From Corynebacterium sp. (lineage in GTDB: Bacteria; Actinomycetota; Actinomycetes; Mycobacteriales; Mycobacteriaceae): 36,524 nucleotides of DNA. Positions 24,366 through 32,900 of this stretch are shown piece by piece. The stretch is taken from the NCBI RefSeq assembly GCF_030530965.1, contig NZ_JAUMTY010000018.1, forward strand, positions 1 to 36,524. Reading direction: 5' to 3'. Made by a program: the position numbers and the translations under genes. Position 1 is the stretch's first letter; each line of letters starts with the position of its first letter. The notes beneath the pieces are model-generated. The model had not been told where the DNA came from, ran no database searches, and saw only the letters and a program-made list of their open reading frames with translations.

Positions 24366-24932
24366 ATGCGAATTATTTCAGGATACGCACGCGGGCGGAC
24401 CATTAAAGCCCCCGCCGAAGGCACACGTCCCACATCTGACCGGGCCAAAGAGGGAGTGTTCTCCTCGCTCAGTGTCCGGTTCGGTTTTGACGGGGCACGC
24501 GTTCTTGACCTCTTCGCCGGGTCGGGCGCGTTGGGTCTGGAAGCGGCATCGCGCGGGGCAGATAGCGTCGTTTTCGTCGATACGGATTCGGCTGCGATCG
24601 AGACCATCAAGGACAACATTCGCCGCGTCGGCGATGTCGATGCCGACGTTGTCCAGCTCAAAGTATCCAGTTATTTGTCGGGCGCGCCGGAAAATTATTT
24701 CGACATCGTGCTGATCGATCCGCCTTATGCGCTCATCGACGAAGCTGTCCATGACATGTTGGTAGCGTTGGCTCCCCATCTGAGGGACGGGGCTGCTGTG
24801 GTCGTGGAGCGTTCATCTGCCAGCCCTGAGACACAGTGGCCAGAGGGATATGAGCCGACCGGGCAGAAGCTAAAGAAGCGGACGTATGGGGCTGCGCGTA
24901 TGGATATGGCGTCTTTTACTCGTTCTGAGTAG
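24366..24932 (+). CDS. rsmD: 16S rRNA (guanine(966)-N(2))-methyltransferase
   Basis: Methylates G966 of 16S rRNA in the assembled 30S subunit using S-adenosylmethionine. The 188-residue protein has the RsmD N-terminus MRIISGYARGRTIKAP, GTRPTSDRAKEGVFSSL, the SAM-binding VLDLFAGSGALGLEAASRGA, and the catalytic DPPY in IVLIDPPYALID. Length is normal. The ATG follows GAGGGGA. The 112-base gap before it (24254-24365) is GC-rich with no clear promoter. coaD follows in the same direction, as in many bacteria. Confidence 0.95.
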   Translation: MRIISGYARGRTIKAPAEGTRPTSDRAKEGVFSSLSVRFGFDGARVLDLFAGSGALGLEAASRGADSVVFVDTDSAAIETIKDNIRRVGDVDADVVQLKVSSYLSGAPENYFDIVLIDPPYALIDEAVHDMLVALAPHLRDGAAVVVERSSASPETQWPEGYEPTGQKLKKRTYGAARMDMASFTRSE

Positions 24933-24977
24933 ATCCAGCTTGTGAGTAGAACCAGTGTTAGCCCGCATTGCGCTCGA

Positions 24978-24983
24978 TATTAT
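24978..24983 (+). promoter_or_regulatory. -10 box before coaD (candidate)
   Basis: TATTAT lies in the 103-base gap between rsmD and coaD, 52 bases before the coaD ATG. The hexamer GTGTTA 17 bases upstream could serve as a weak -35 box. Confidence 0.35.
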
Positions 24984-25035
24984 GTGCACAGAATGATGCG
25001 CACGGACGCGGAGCGCCAGAGAGAGGAACGTAAGG

Positions 25036-25509
25036 ATGCATGTTGTCTGCCCGGGGTCTTTTGATCCCATCACCAACGGACACGTGGACATTATCGAGCG
25101 GGCAGCTGCTCAGTTTGACCAGGTCACGGTACTGGTGACGTTTAATCCGAATAAGCACGGTCTTTTCTCCGTCGAGGAGCGCTGTGACCTGATTCGGAAA
25201 GCAGTTGAGCACTTGCCCAACGTCGATGTTGATTCGTGGAACAAACTGCTGGTGGATTACACCACGAAACATCAGATCAGTGCGCTTGTGAAAGGTTTGC
25301 GCAGCTCACTGGATTACGCCTATGAGCTGCCGATGGCACAGATGAACAGGTCGCTTTCTGGCATCGATACGCTTTTCTTGTTGACGACACCGAAGTTCGG
25401 GCATATTTCGTCGACCCTGTGTAAAGAGGTGGCCCGCTATGGCGGCGACGTGTCGGGGCTCATGCCTGATCACGTCATCGCGGCAATGCAAGAGAAGTTT
25501 TCAGAGTAA
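25036..25509 (+). CDS. coaD: Phosphopantetheine adenylyltransferase
   Basis: Transfers AMP from ATP to 4'-phosphopantetheine to form dephospho-CoA, the penultimate step of CoA synthesis. The 157-residue protein has the nucleotidyltransferase motif CPGSFDPITNGHVDII (TNGH), the substrate-binding KGLRSSLDYAYELPMAQMN, and GHISSTLCKEVARYGGDVSGLMP near the C-terminus. Length is normal for the hexameric enzyme. The ATG at 25036 follows a GAGAGGAACGTAAGG leader. It closes the run of core genes shared with the ltbR-leuC side of the C. glutamicum chromosome; sepIVA follows after 103 bases. Confidence 0.96.
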   Translation: MHVVCPGSFDPITNGHVDIIERAAAQFDQVTVLVTFNPNKHGLFSVEERCDLIRKAVEHLPNVDVDSWNKLLVDYTTKHQISALVKGLRSSLDYAYELPMAQMNRSLSGIDTLFLLTTPKFGHISSTLCKEVARYGGDVSGLMPDHVIAAMQEKFSE

Positions 25510-25612
25510 TTCGCGTCTAAGCTCTCGTGATGAGCAGGAATGTTAAAGGGTCTCGTCGGCTAGTTGGCGTGGCTTCCTGCAAAACTACGAAAATTCTGCC
25601 AAGCTAGTGGTT

Positions 25613-26371
25613 ATGTACAGAACTTTCGAAGGCATCGACGAACTACTCCAAATGGTCGATCAGGCCTACGGCGTACCCATGACTAGTAACTGTATGGTTC
25701 CCCGCCGGGAAGTCCTGGATCTTTTAGACGAAATCCGCAACGCCATACCTACTGAGATGGACGATGCGCAGGATGTTCTGGATAAACGCGACGGCATCAT
25801 TAATGAAGCCACTGAACGCTCGCACTCCATGGTGGCTGATGCCGAGGCTGAAGCCCAGCGTTTAGTAGCCGAAGCACAAGAAAAGTGCGACGCGATGATG
25901 AATGACGCGGAAGATCGCGCCCATGGCATGGTCGCCCACGCCGAGGACGAGGCGGACTCCATTGTCCAAGATGCCCAGCGTGAATACGACGACGTCACAG
26001 GCCGCGCGGCTGCTGAAGCAGAGCGCCTGGTTGCGTCGGGTAATGAATCCTATGACCACAGCGTGAATGAGGGCCTGAAAGAGCAGGCCCGCCTGGTTAG
26101 CGAATCAGAAGTCGTACGGATGGCGAATGAGGAAGCGACGCGCGTTCGTGATTCCGCTCATGCTGATTCGGATAAGCTCCGTAGCGACTGCGACCGGTAC
26201 GTCGACCAGAAGTTGGCCGAGTTTGAGGAATCCTTGACCTCAGTGCTGCGTACGGTAGGGAAGGATCGCGCTGCTTTGCGTGGCGGTGCAGGGATCTCCG
26301 GCGGACGTTCCCGGTCCGCTTCTCGTGAACCTCGCGACGATTACCGCGGCCGAGACGCGCGTCGGAACTAA
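25613..26371 (+). CDS. sepIVA: SepIVA-like DivIVA-family cell division protein
   Basis: A 252-residue cytosolic coiled-coil protein. The N-terminal YRTFEGIDELLQMVDQAYGVPMTSNCMVPR segment in two pieces (residues 1-31) is the membrane-targeting DivIVA-type head, VLDLLDEIRNAIP starts the first helix, and residues about 45-215 are Ala/Glu-rich heptads (EAEAQRLVAEAQEK, ADSIVQDAQREY, EATRVRDSAHAD). The tail is Gly/Arg-rich. In mycobacteria SepIVA (upstream of DUF177 and rnc) is essential for septation and polar growth; the same neighbours here support the name. The ATG at 25613 is preferred over GTG 25607; neither has a good ribosome binding site. A rho-independent terminator follows. Confidence 0.85.
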   Translation: MYRTFEGIDELLQMVDQAYGVPMTSNCMVPRREVLDLLDEIRNAIPTEMDDAQDVLDKRDGIINEATERSHSMVADAEAEAQRLVAEAQEKCDAMMNDAEDRAHGMVAHAEDEADSIVQDAQREYDDVTGRAAAEAERLVASGNESYDHSVNEGLKEQARLVSESEVVRMANEEATRVRDSAHADSDKLRSDCDRYVDQKLAEFEESLTSVLRTVGKDRAALRGGAGISGGRSRSASREPRDDYRGRDARRN

Positions 26372-26396
26372 AAACATCCACTGTTGAGACTCGGCG

Positions 26397-26420
26397 AAAA
26401 CCGCTTTGTCGTGCGGTTTT
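26397..26420 (+). terminator. Intrinsic terminator after sepIVA
   Basis: AAAACCGC and GCGGTTTT form a perfect 8-base-pair stem around the 8-base loop TTTGTCGT, with the T run closing the stem on the plus strand. It begins 25 bases after the sepIVA stop and separates sepIVA from DUF177-rnc. Confidence 0.75.
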
Positions 26421-26461
26421 AGCTCGGCGACGCGATAGCTGAGTTGGTACAGGAGGACGTA

Positions 26462-26512
26462 GTGTCCGCGGTGCATTACCATGGGCGGTGTTATGGGAAT
26501 TTCACATTCTGA
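26462..26512 (+). CDS. Possible 16-residue leader peptide overlapping the DUF177 start
   Basis: The strongest ribosome binding site in this area, AGGAGG (26451-26456), sits 5 bases before a GTG at 26462 that opens a 16-residue frame, not the DUF177 frame. It ends at a TGA (26510-26512) downstream of the DUF177 start codons (26481 and 26493), which themselves have no ribosome binding site. It may act as a coupling leader. Confidence 0.3.
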   Translation: MSAVHYHGRCYGNFTF

Positions 26513-27083
26513 CCGCAAAGAATCAGTGACACCGACGGCACATAACCCGCTGTCCCTGGATGTCTCAACGGTATCGCAGCAATCGGGCGCTGTAGAGACC
26601 ATCGACACCGAAGGTCCATCGCCAGTACGCATCGGCCCAGAAATGATCGCGTTTGGCGTCGGCACCCCTCTTGATGTGCACGCGACGGTCACCAATGTCG
26701 GCGAGGGGCTTGTGGTTGATGCTGAGATTTCGGGCTCCGGTGAAGCCGAGTGCGTGCGGTGCCTCAAACCATTAACCCCGCACCTGTCCTTCCACATCAA
26801 CGGGGTATGGGCGCTTTCGGAGGGGTTTATCACCTCGGAGGACTCCGACGATGAGGACGACGATGATCCAACCCCGATGGTGAAGGACAATCGGTTGGAT
26901 CTCACCCAGGCCGTGATCGACGAAGCCGGAGTGTCCTTGCCTTTCTCGCCCACATGCGAAGAGTTCGGTGAGGAGTGTGACTCCCAAACTCCCGAGCCCG
27001 ACGGGGTATCCGGGGAGACAGAGACGGTCGATCCGCGGTGGGCAGGATTGCAGGACAAGCTGAAAGATCTACGTGATGTCTAA
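26481..27083 (+). CDS. DUF177 (YceD-like) protein
   Basis: A 200-residue soluble protein of the DUF177/YceD family, linked to 23S rRNA maturation and often found with rpmF and rnc. Visible are the central GEAECVRCLKPL motif with a CxxC pair, a second pair in CEEFGEEC, and the C-terminal DPRWAGLQDKLKDLRDV typical of the family. An acidic run (about 115-128) interrupts the middle. Start codon is uncertain: ATG 26481 or ATG 26493, neither with its own ribosome binding site, but a strong one drives a short overlapping frame just upstream. The stop overlaps the rnc start. No rpmF lies between it and rnc, as in mycobacteria. Confidence 0.85.
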   Translation: MGGVMGISHSDRKESVTPTAHNPLSLDVSTVSQQSGAVETIDTEGPSPVRIGPEMIAFGVGTPLDVHATVTNVGEGLVVDAEISGSGEAECVRCLKPLTPHLSFHINGVWALSEGFITSEDSDDEDDDDPTPMVKDNRLDLTQAVIDEAGVSLPFSPTCEEFGEECDSQTPEPDGVSGETETVDPRWAGLQDKLKDLRDV

Positions 27084-27816
27084 ACAAAAGAATTCGAAGC
27101 ACGAGCGGCTGACGGGCGAAGAAGTCTGGGCCGCTGCTTTTGGTGATGTTGATCATCAGCCTTTACTCGATGGGTTCGGAGTCTCTCTTCCTGCCGACGC
27201 TTTACGCCTGGCGTTGACCCACCGTTCGTTCGCCAACGAAAACGGGATGCTGCCGAATAACGAGCGCCTCGAGTTCCTGGGCGACGCGGTGCTAGGGCTC
27301 TCCGTTGCGGAGCGCCTGTACCGTGATTATCCCGACCGCACCGAGTCGGAAATCTCCAAAATGCGAGCCGGCGTCGTCAATATGTACGCATTGGCCGATG
27401 TGGCACGAGAGATCGGCCTGGGCGACCACGTGCTGCTGGGCCGCGGTGAGCAGCTGACTAACGGCAAAGATAAAAATTCCATTCTGGCTGACACCACAGA
27501 GGCCATGCTCGGTGCCATTTATCTGGAGCACGGTTTCCAGATCGCAAAAGACGTTATTCTGCGTTTATTTAAGTCCAGGATTGAATCTGCGCCGACCGTC
27601 GGACTGCATATGGATTGGAAGACGGAGTTGCTGGAGAAGATTGCTGGCCGTGGTTTAGGCGAACCGGAATACAACACGACGATTTCCGGGCCGGCCCACG
27701 ATCCGCATTTCACCTCGACAGTGTCCTTGCAGGGCAAAGTGTGGGGCCACGGGGAGGGCCACACCAAGAAAGAAGCGGAGCACCATGCCGCCCGCGAAGC
27801 CCACGACGCTTTGTGA
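27076..27816 (+). CDS. rnc: Ribonuclease III
   Basis: Double-strand-specific endoribonuclease for rRNA precursors and other RNAs. The 246-residue protein has the signature NERLEFLGDAVLGL (residues 62-75, catalytic Asp70 and glutamates), DTTEAMLGAIYLE with the second metal-binding glutamate, and a C-terminal double-stranded RNA-binding domain from about residue 178 (DWKTELLEKIAGRG) to the end (KKEAEHHAAREA). The ATG at 27076 (or GTG 27073) overlaps the end of the DUF177 gene, so translation is coupled. Confidence 0.96.
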   Translation: MSKQKNSKHERLTGEEVWAAAFGDVDHQPLLDGFGVSLPADALRLALTHRSFANENGMLPNNERLEFLGDAVLGLSVAERLYRDYPDRTESEISKMRAGVVNMYALADVAREIGLGDHVLLGRGEQLTNGKDKNSILADTTEAMLGAIYLEHGFQIAKDVILRLFKSRIESAPTVGLHMDWKTELLEKIAGRGLGEPEYNTTISGPAHDPHFTSTVSLQGKVWGHGEGHTKKEAEHHAAREAHDAL

Positions 27817-27851
27817 CGGAGATTTTCTGGAGATTCTCTGCCCATTTATTT

Positions 27852-27870
27852 CAAACATGTTAAATGTTTG
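27852..27870. other. Small hairpin after rnc
   Basis: CAAACAT and ATGTTTG are perfect 7-base arms around the loop GTTAA, 35 bases after the rnc stop. It lacks a T run, so it is a weak terminator or an operator. A second short palindrome, CAGAAATTCTG (27893-27903), follows before the symporter gene. Confidence 0.4.
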
Positions 27871-27922
27871 CCGATAGCGCCGAGCGGGCCATCAGAAATT
27901 CTGGATCTCCTCACGTTGGTCG

Positions 27923-27928
27923 TAGGGT
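27923..27928 (+). promoter_or_regulatory. -10 box for a leaderless symporter transcript (candidate)
   Basis: TAGGGT ends 8 bases before the ATG at 27937. The bases between also contain AGGG, which could instead act as a weak ribosome binding site. Confidence 0.25.
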
Positions 27929-27936
27929 AGTTCACT

Positions 27937-29466
27937 ATGACAGCTATTGAGAACGCGGTGACTGGCTCGAGCGACGGGTTATGGACCGTCATCACGTGGG
28001 TGCTGTTAGCGGCAGGTGTGTGGTTCTGCTTCCGTACGGTCGTCGTTCAGATCCGTATGGTTCCGGAAATGTTTCGGTCGCTGACAGAAAAACCCAGTGA
28101 CATTTCGAAAGATAAAAAAGGAATCTCCGCGTTCAAAGCGTTTACCATTTCGGCGGCATCGCGGGTGGGGACAGGCAATATTGCCGGTGTCGCAGTGGCC
28201 ATCACGATCGGTGGGCCCGGCGCTGTGTTCTGGATGTGGTTGGTCGCGATAGTCGGTGGCGCCACCGCATTCGTCGAGTCCACATTGGCGCAGCTGTACA
28301 AGGTGAAGGACACCGATTCCTACCGAGGCGGCCCGGCCTACTACATCACTAAGGGGCTGAATCTTAAGTGGCTCGCCGCTGTGTTCGTGGTCGCCATTAC
28401 CGTGACCTACGGATTTGTCTATAACGCGGTTCAGTCCAACTCCATTGTCGACGCCATCACCGAGTCGACGGGCTCCGACGCGATGTGGTGGAAGGCGTTG
28501 TTGGGCGTTGCGCTGGCTATTCTGACGGCACTCATCGTGTTCGGTGGTGTGCAGCGTATTGCGTCGGTCACCAACTGGCTGGTTCCCATCATGGCCGTGC
28601 TGTACATCGTCACCGGTTTCATCGTCGTTGCGGTGAATATCGAGCAGGTCCCTCACATGTTTGCTGAGATCGTGACGTCGGCCCTGGGTATTCGCGAGGT
28701 CGCGGGTGCAACCTTCGGACAGGCGTTCATGTACGGCATTCGTCGTGGCTTGTTCTCAAATGAGGCCGGTGAGGGTTCGATCCCGAACGCTGCCGCGACG
28801 GCCTCGGTGAGCCACCCGGTCAAGCAGGGACTTATTCAGACCCTCGGCGTGTATTTCGACACGATCATCGTGTGCTCAATCACGGCATTCATCATTTTGC
28901 TCAACAACCCGTCCTTTGGTGAAGGCGTTGAGTCGACATCGTTGACCCAGAACTCTGTTGCGGCCGCCGTCGGCCACTGGGGAGTCCACCTGGTGACGGT
29001 GATTATCTTCTTCCTCGCGTTCTCGTCGGTCATCGGAAACTACTACTACGGTGAATCCAACATCGAGTTCTTCACCAGGAATAACAAGGTGATGACCGCA
29101 TACCGGTTCCTCGTGTGCCTCTGTGTGCTGGGTGGTTCACTGGGCAAGGTCGGCATCGTCTGGGCACTCGCGGACCTGTTCGCCGGCATCATGGTGGCCA
29201 TCAACCTCACCGCCATTCTCCCGTTGGGCGGGGCTGCGATCGCGCTTCTCAAGAATTACCGACAGCAACGCAACCAAGGATTGTCGCCGGTCTTCCACCG
29301 CGACGACCTGCCGAATCTGCCCGGACACGACAGAATTGAATGCTGGGACGGCAGCGACCCACTCACTATCCGCGGCGACGGTCAGGAGGTTTATGGGCGT
29401 CGTCCGGGAACGCCCGCCCCGCAAGTTATTCGGCGCAGTGCTAACGGTTCTGTCCGCGCTGAGTGA
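27937..29466 (+). CDS. Alanine/glycine:cation symporter (AGCS family)
   Basis: Sodium- or proton-coupled importer of alanine or glycine in the cytoplasmic membrane. The 509-residue protein has about ten to eleven hydrophobic helices and the AGCS hallmarks: SRVGTGNIAGVAVAITIGGP (residues about 75-94), YRGGPAYYITKGL, and SNEAGEGSIPNAAATA at about 273-288. A roughly 65-residue hydrophilic C-terminal tail follows the last helix. It stands alone between rnc and acyP. In mycobacteria and C. glutamicum a mutM/fpg gene follows rnc; here this symporter takes that place. If the creatine module makes glycine, this gene is for uptake rather than that route; no link is implied. Confidence 0.9.
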   Translation: MTAIENAVTGSSDGLWTVITWVLLAAGVWFCFRTVVVQIRMVPEMFRSLTEKPSDISKDKKGISAFKAFTISAASRVGTGNIAGVAVAITIGGPGAVFWMWLVAIVGGATAFVESTLAQLYKVKDTDSYRGGPAYYITKGLNLKWLAAVFVVAITVTYGFVYNAVQSNSIVDAITESTGSDAMWWKALLGVALAILTALIVFGGVQRIASVTNWLVPIMAVLYIVTGFIVVAVNIEQVPHMFAEIVTSALGIREVAGATFGQAFMYGIRRGLFSNEAGEGSIPNAAATASVSHPVKQGLIQTLGVYFDTIIVCSITAFIILLNNPSFGEGVESTSLTQNSVAAAVGHWGVHLVTVIIFFLAFSSVIGNYYYGESNIEFFTRNNKVMTAYRFLVCLCVLGGSLGKVGIVWALADLFAGIMVAINLTAILPLGGAAIALLKNYRQQRNQGLSPVFHRDDLPNLPGHDRIECWDGSDPLTIRGDGQEVYGRRPGTPAPQVIRRSANGSVRAE

Positions 29467-29502
29467 GAATCCGCAGGCAGCCCATTAACTGGTGCAGCCG
29501 AG

Positions 29503-29519
29503 TAGGATACTGCGCAGTA
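29503..29519. promoter_or_regulatory. Candidate -10 box joined to a perfect 12-base palindrome
   Basis: TAGGAT (29503-29508) shares its last base with the perfect palindrome TACTGCGCAGTA (29508-29519). If TAGGAT is the -10 box of acyP, transcription starts inside the palindrome, as at a repressor operator. It ends 28 bases before the acyP ATG. Confidence 0.4.
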
Positions 29520-29547
29520 GACGCTCGTAGGGAAGGGACCAAAGCTT

Positions 29548-29862
29548 ATGACTACAGCTGAATCCGGTCAGTCACATGACCCCGTTCGCCTGACCGCGTG
29601 GGTTCATGGATACGTTCAAGGCGTCGGATTCCGCTGGTGGACACGAAGCCAAGCCCTCGAACTCGGATTAGTGGGCTCCGCGACTAACTACTCCGACGGC
29701 CGAGTCCTCGTGTGTGCCGAAGGCGAGCGGGCCCCGGTCACTGAACTCTTAGCGCGGTTGCGTGAAGAGCCGACGTCGACCAATCGCCCCGGTTCCGTCG
29801 ATAATGTGGTGGAGTCGTGGGAAGAACCACGGGGCGGGTACCAAACGTTCGAAGCTCGCTAA
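29548..29862 (+). CDS. acyP: Acylphosphatase
   Basis: Hydrolyses carboxyl-phosphate bonds such as those of acetyl phosphate and 1,3-bisphosphoglycerate. The 104-residue protein has the phosphate-binding loop VHGYVQGVGFRWWTR (catalytic Arg29) and the GSATNYSDGRV motif with the catalytic Asn47. About ten extra residues precede the fold, and length is otherwise normal. The ATG follows a GGAAGGGACC ribosome binding site. It directly precedes smc, the usual arrangement in this order. Confidence 0.95.
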   Translation: MTTAESGQSHDPVRLTAWVHGYVQGVGFRWWTRSQALELGLVGSATNYSDGRVLVCAEGERAPVTELLARLREEPTSTNRPGSVDNVVESWEEPRGGYQTFEAR

Positions 29863-29897
29863 CCATTACTCGGTAACCGCTAATTTGATCAACGGAA

Positions 29898-29903
29898 TAG
29901 ATT
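29898..29903 (+). promoter_or_regulatory. -10 box for a leaderless smc transcript (candidate)
   Basis: TAGATT ends 7 bases before the smc ATG, which lacks a ribosome binding site. The spacing places the transcription start at the ATG. Confidence 0.4.
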
Positions 29904-29910
29904 TACTGGC

Positions 29911-32900
29911 ATGTACCTGAAGTCGCTGACCCTTAAAGGATTCAAGTCCTTTGCTTCGTCGACGACCTTGAAACTCGAACCCGGAATCTGCGCGGTCGTC
30001 GGGCCGAATGGGTCAGGAAAATCCAACGTTGTCGACGCGCTCGCGTGGGTCATGGGGGAGCAAGGCGCCAAGTCTTTGCGCGGCGGAAGCATGGACGACG
30101 TTATCTTCGCGGGAACAGGCGCACGCAAACCCCTTGGCCGTGCTGAAGTCACCCTCACGATCGACAATTCCGACGGAGCTCTGCCGATCGACTATTCGGA
30201 AGTTTCCATTACCCGCCGGGTGTTTCGCGACGGGGGCGGCGAATACGAAATAAATGGTGCTAGAGCCCGCTTGATGGATATCCAAGAGCTGCTCTCGGAC
30301 TCGGGAATCGGCCGAGAGATGCACGTCATCGTGGGGCAGGGGCGGCTCTCCACCATCTTGGAATCCAAACCAGAGGACCGGCGAGCGTATATCGAAGAAG
30401 CAGCCGGAGTTTTAAAGCATCGCCGCCGCAAAGACAAAGCCCAGCGCAAGCTCGTGTCCATGCAGGCCAATGTGGACCGGTTGCGCGACCTCACCACAGA
30501 ACTCGAACGACAACTCAAACCGCTGGCAAGGCAGGCGGAAGCAGCCCAAAAAGCTGCGACAGTGCAGTCGGACCTTCGCGAAGCTCGACTCAACCTCGCC
30601 GCGCACTCGCTGGTCACCGCCCGGGACGACGCCGACGAATTGACGCGCCGGGCCAATGAGGCGCGGGAGAAAGAAGAAGCCCTCGTCGAGAAGCTTGAGG
30701 AATTGCGCGAACATGTCGATGAACTGGAACATCGCGTTGCCGAGCTCGGGCCGCGAAGTGAAGAGGCCCAGCAGCTGTGGTTCCGGTTGTCGTCGTTGTC
30801 GGAGCGGGTTACGGCGACCGGGCGTATTGCCGCTGATCGGGCGTCGGCGGATGATCAATCTGAGGATTACCGTGGCCCGGACCCAGAGGATCTGGAAGCG
30901 CGGGCCCGCGAGGCCGCAGAGCGCGAAGAAGAGACCACCACCGCGGTCGAAGAAGCAGCCGAGCGGTTAGAGACGATCCGCGAGCAGGTCAACGAAAAAG
31001 AAGAGAAAGCTCAGCAGGTTGAGAAAGAGCACTTAGCTGCGCTGCGGGCCATTGCGGATCGCCGGGAGGGAGTCGCGCGTTTAGATGCCTCGGAAGATTC
31101 CGCACGCCAGCGATTGGAGGCTGCGAATGACGACCTTCAACGCGCAACGAAGGCCGTGGATGCTGTGGTTCCGGCCCTAGCCCAGGCGAAAAGTGATGTT
31201 GATTCAGCACAAGCTGCTCTTCAGGACCACGATTCCCAGGCAGGGGCAATACTGGATCGGGTCAGTGAGGCTGAGCGCGATGTTGCAAGCGCGGATGAAC
31301 GTCTCCGCGAACTCCGCGATACCGATCGAAACTACGAACGGTCCATTTCTGCACTTCAATCGCGCATCGACACCTTAGAAGCGACCGTTCGCCCCACCAA
31401 CGGGGTTTCCTGGCTCCGCACAAATTCATCGGTGGAGTGGGGATCATTCGTCGACTCCGTCACTGTCGAACGGGGATGGGAAGCGGCGTTGTCGTCGACG
31501 TTGGGGGAGGCGGCTGAAGCCATCACCGCGCCGGGGGATGCGTCGGAAAGTGTGGGTGAAGCCCTCGAATCGCTCGTCGCTGCCGATGCTGGCCGGGCGT
31601 GGATTATGGGCCAATCGCAGGAATCCACCTGGCGGCTGGATGCGGATCTTCCCGCGGGCTGCGAGTGGTTCTTAGACAAAGTGTCGGTGGATAGTGAATT
31701 CACCCACGCGGTGACTGGTCTGCTTGTCGACGTCGTTGCGGTTCCGTCGGTGGCCGCCGGGGTTGCGCTGGTTCGCGATGATGCCAGGCTGCGCGCTGTG
31801 ACACAGAGCGGAATTGTTATCGGCCCTGGTTGGATGAGTGGCGGTTCGGGTGAAGCCACGACCCTTGACATCAAGTCCTCCGTCGACCAGGCGCAAGAAG
31901 AATTGGCGGACTACACGGCCAAGGCGAGGGAACTCGCGGGCACGATTGCCGGCGCGGAAACGACCGTGCAGGAACGACGAGACGCCTTGGGTGCTGCTCG
32001 CGCTGCGCACACTGAGTTCACCGCCGTGGCATCGAACCTCAAAGAGCGCGTGAGCACTGCGGAAGCAGCCGTCGAACGTCTGAAGAAGGAGCTCCACGAG
32101 GTCCAGGAGAACCGCGCTCACGCCGAAGGTCGCATTGACAATATCCACGCCGAACTTGCCGACTTGGCTGATCGACGCTCGCGCATCGACGCGGAAATCA
32201 GTGACGCGGATGATTCCTCTGAGGAGTCGTCGGCAATCGCCCGGGATCAGGCGCATGAGGAACTGACTCAAGTACGTGCGATGGAGACCGAGGCCCGGTT
32301 GGCGCTGCGTAGCGCCGAGGAGCGCGCGTCAGCGATCAAAGGCCAGGCGGAGAGGCTCCGCCGCCAAGCCGAGCACGAGCGGGCCCACCGACGTCGGCAC
32401 GAAGAAGCACAGCGGGCTCGTCGGCGAGCACGGCAACGAGCAGCCCACATCGCCCAGTGGTGCGAAAGCTTGGCGGAACGAGTGGACACCGCAGTCCACA
32501 AGGCGGCCGAGGAGCGCGACACACTCCACGCGCGCATGTCGGAAGCGACGGCACAGCGGGGGCGTGCGCGGGACGCGTTGAGTGCCATCACGACGCAGCG
32601 CGAACATGCGCTGAAAACGACGCACGACGCGGATGTTAAACGTGAAGCAGCGTTGGTGCGGGTGGAACAGGCTGAGAAGCACATCGTCGAGCAGCTTGGC
32701 CTCAATCCCGAGGATGTTGTGGCAAGTCAGGATCTGACCCACTTTGATCCCGCGTCGGAAAAGAAACGGCTGGCGTCCGCGGAGCGCGCGTTGAAGCAAC
32801 TTGGCAAAGTCAATCCCTTGGCTCTCGAGGAATATAAGGCGCTGGAGGAGCGCTATTCATTCCTTTCCACCCAGCTCATGGACGTTGAGCAGGCCCGCGA

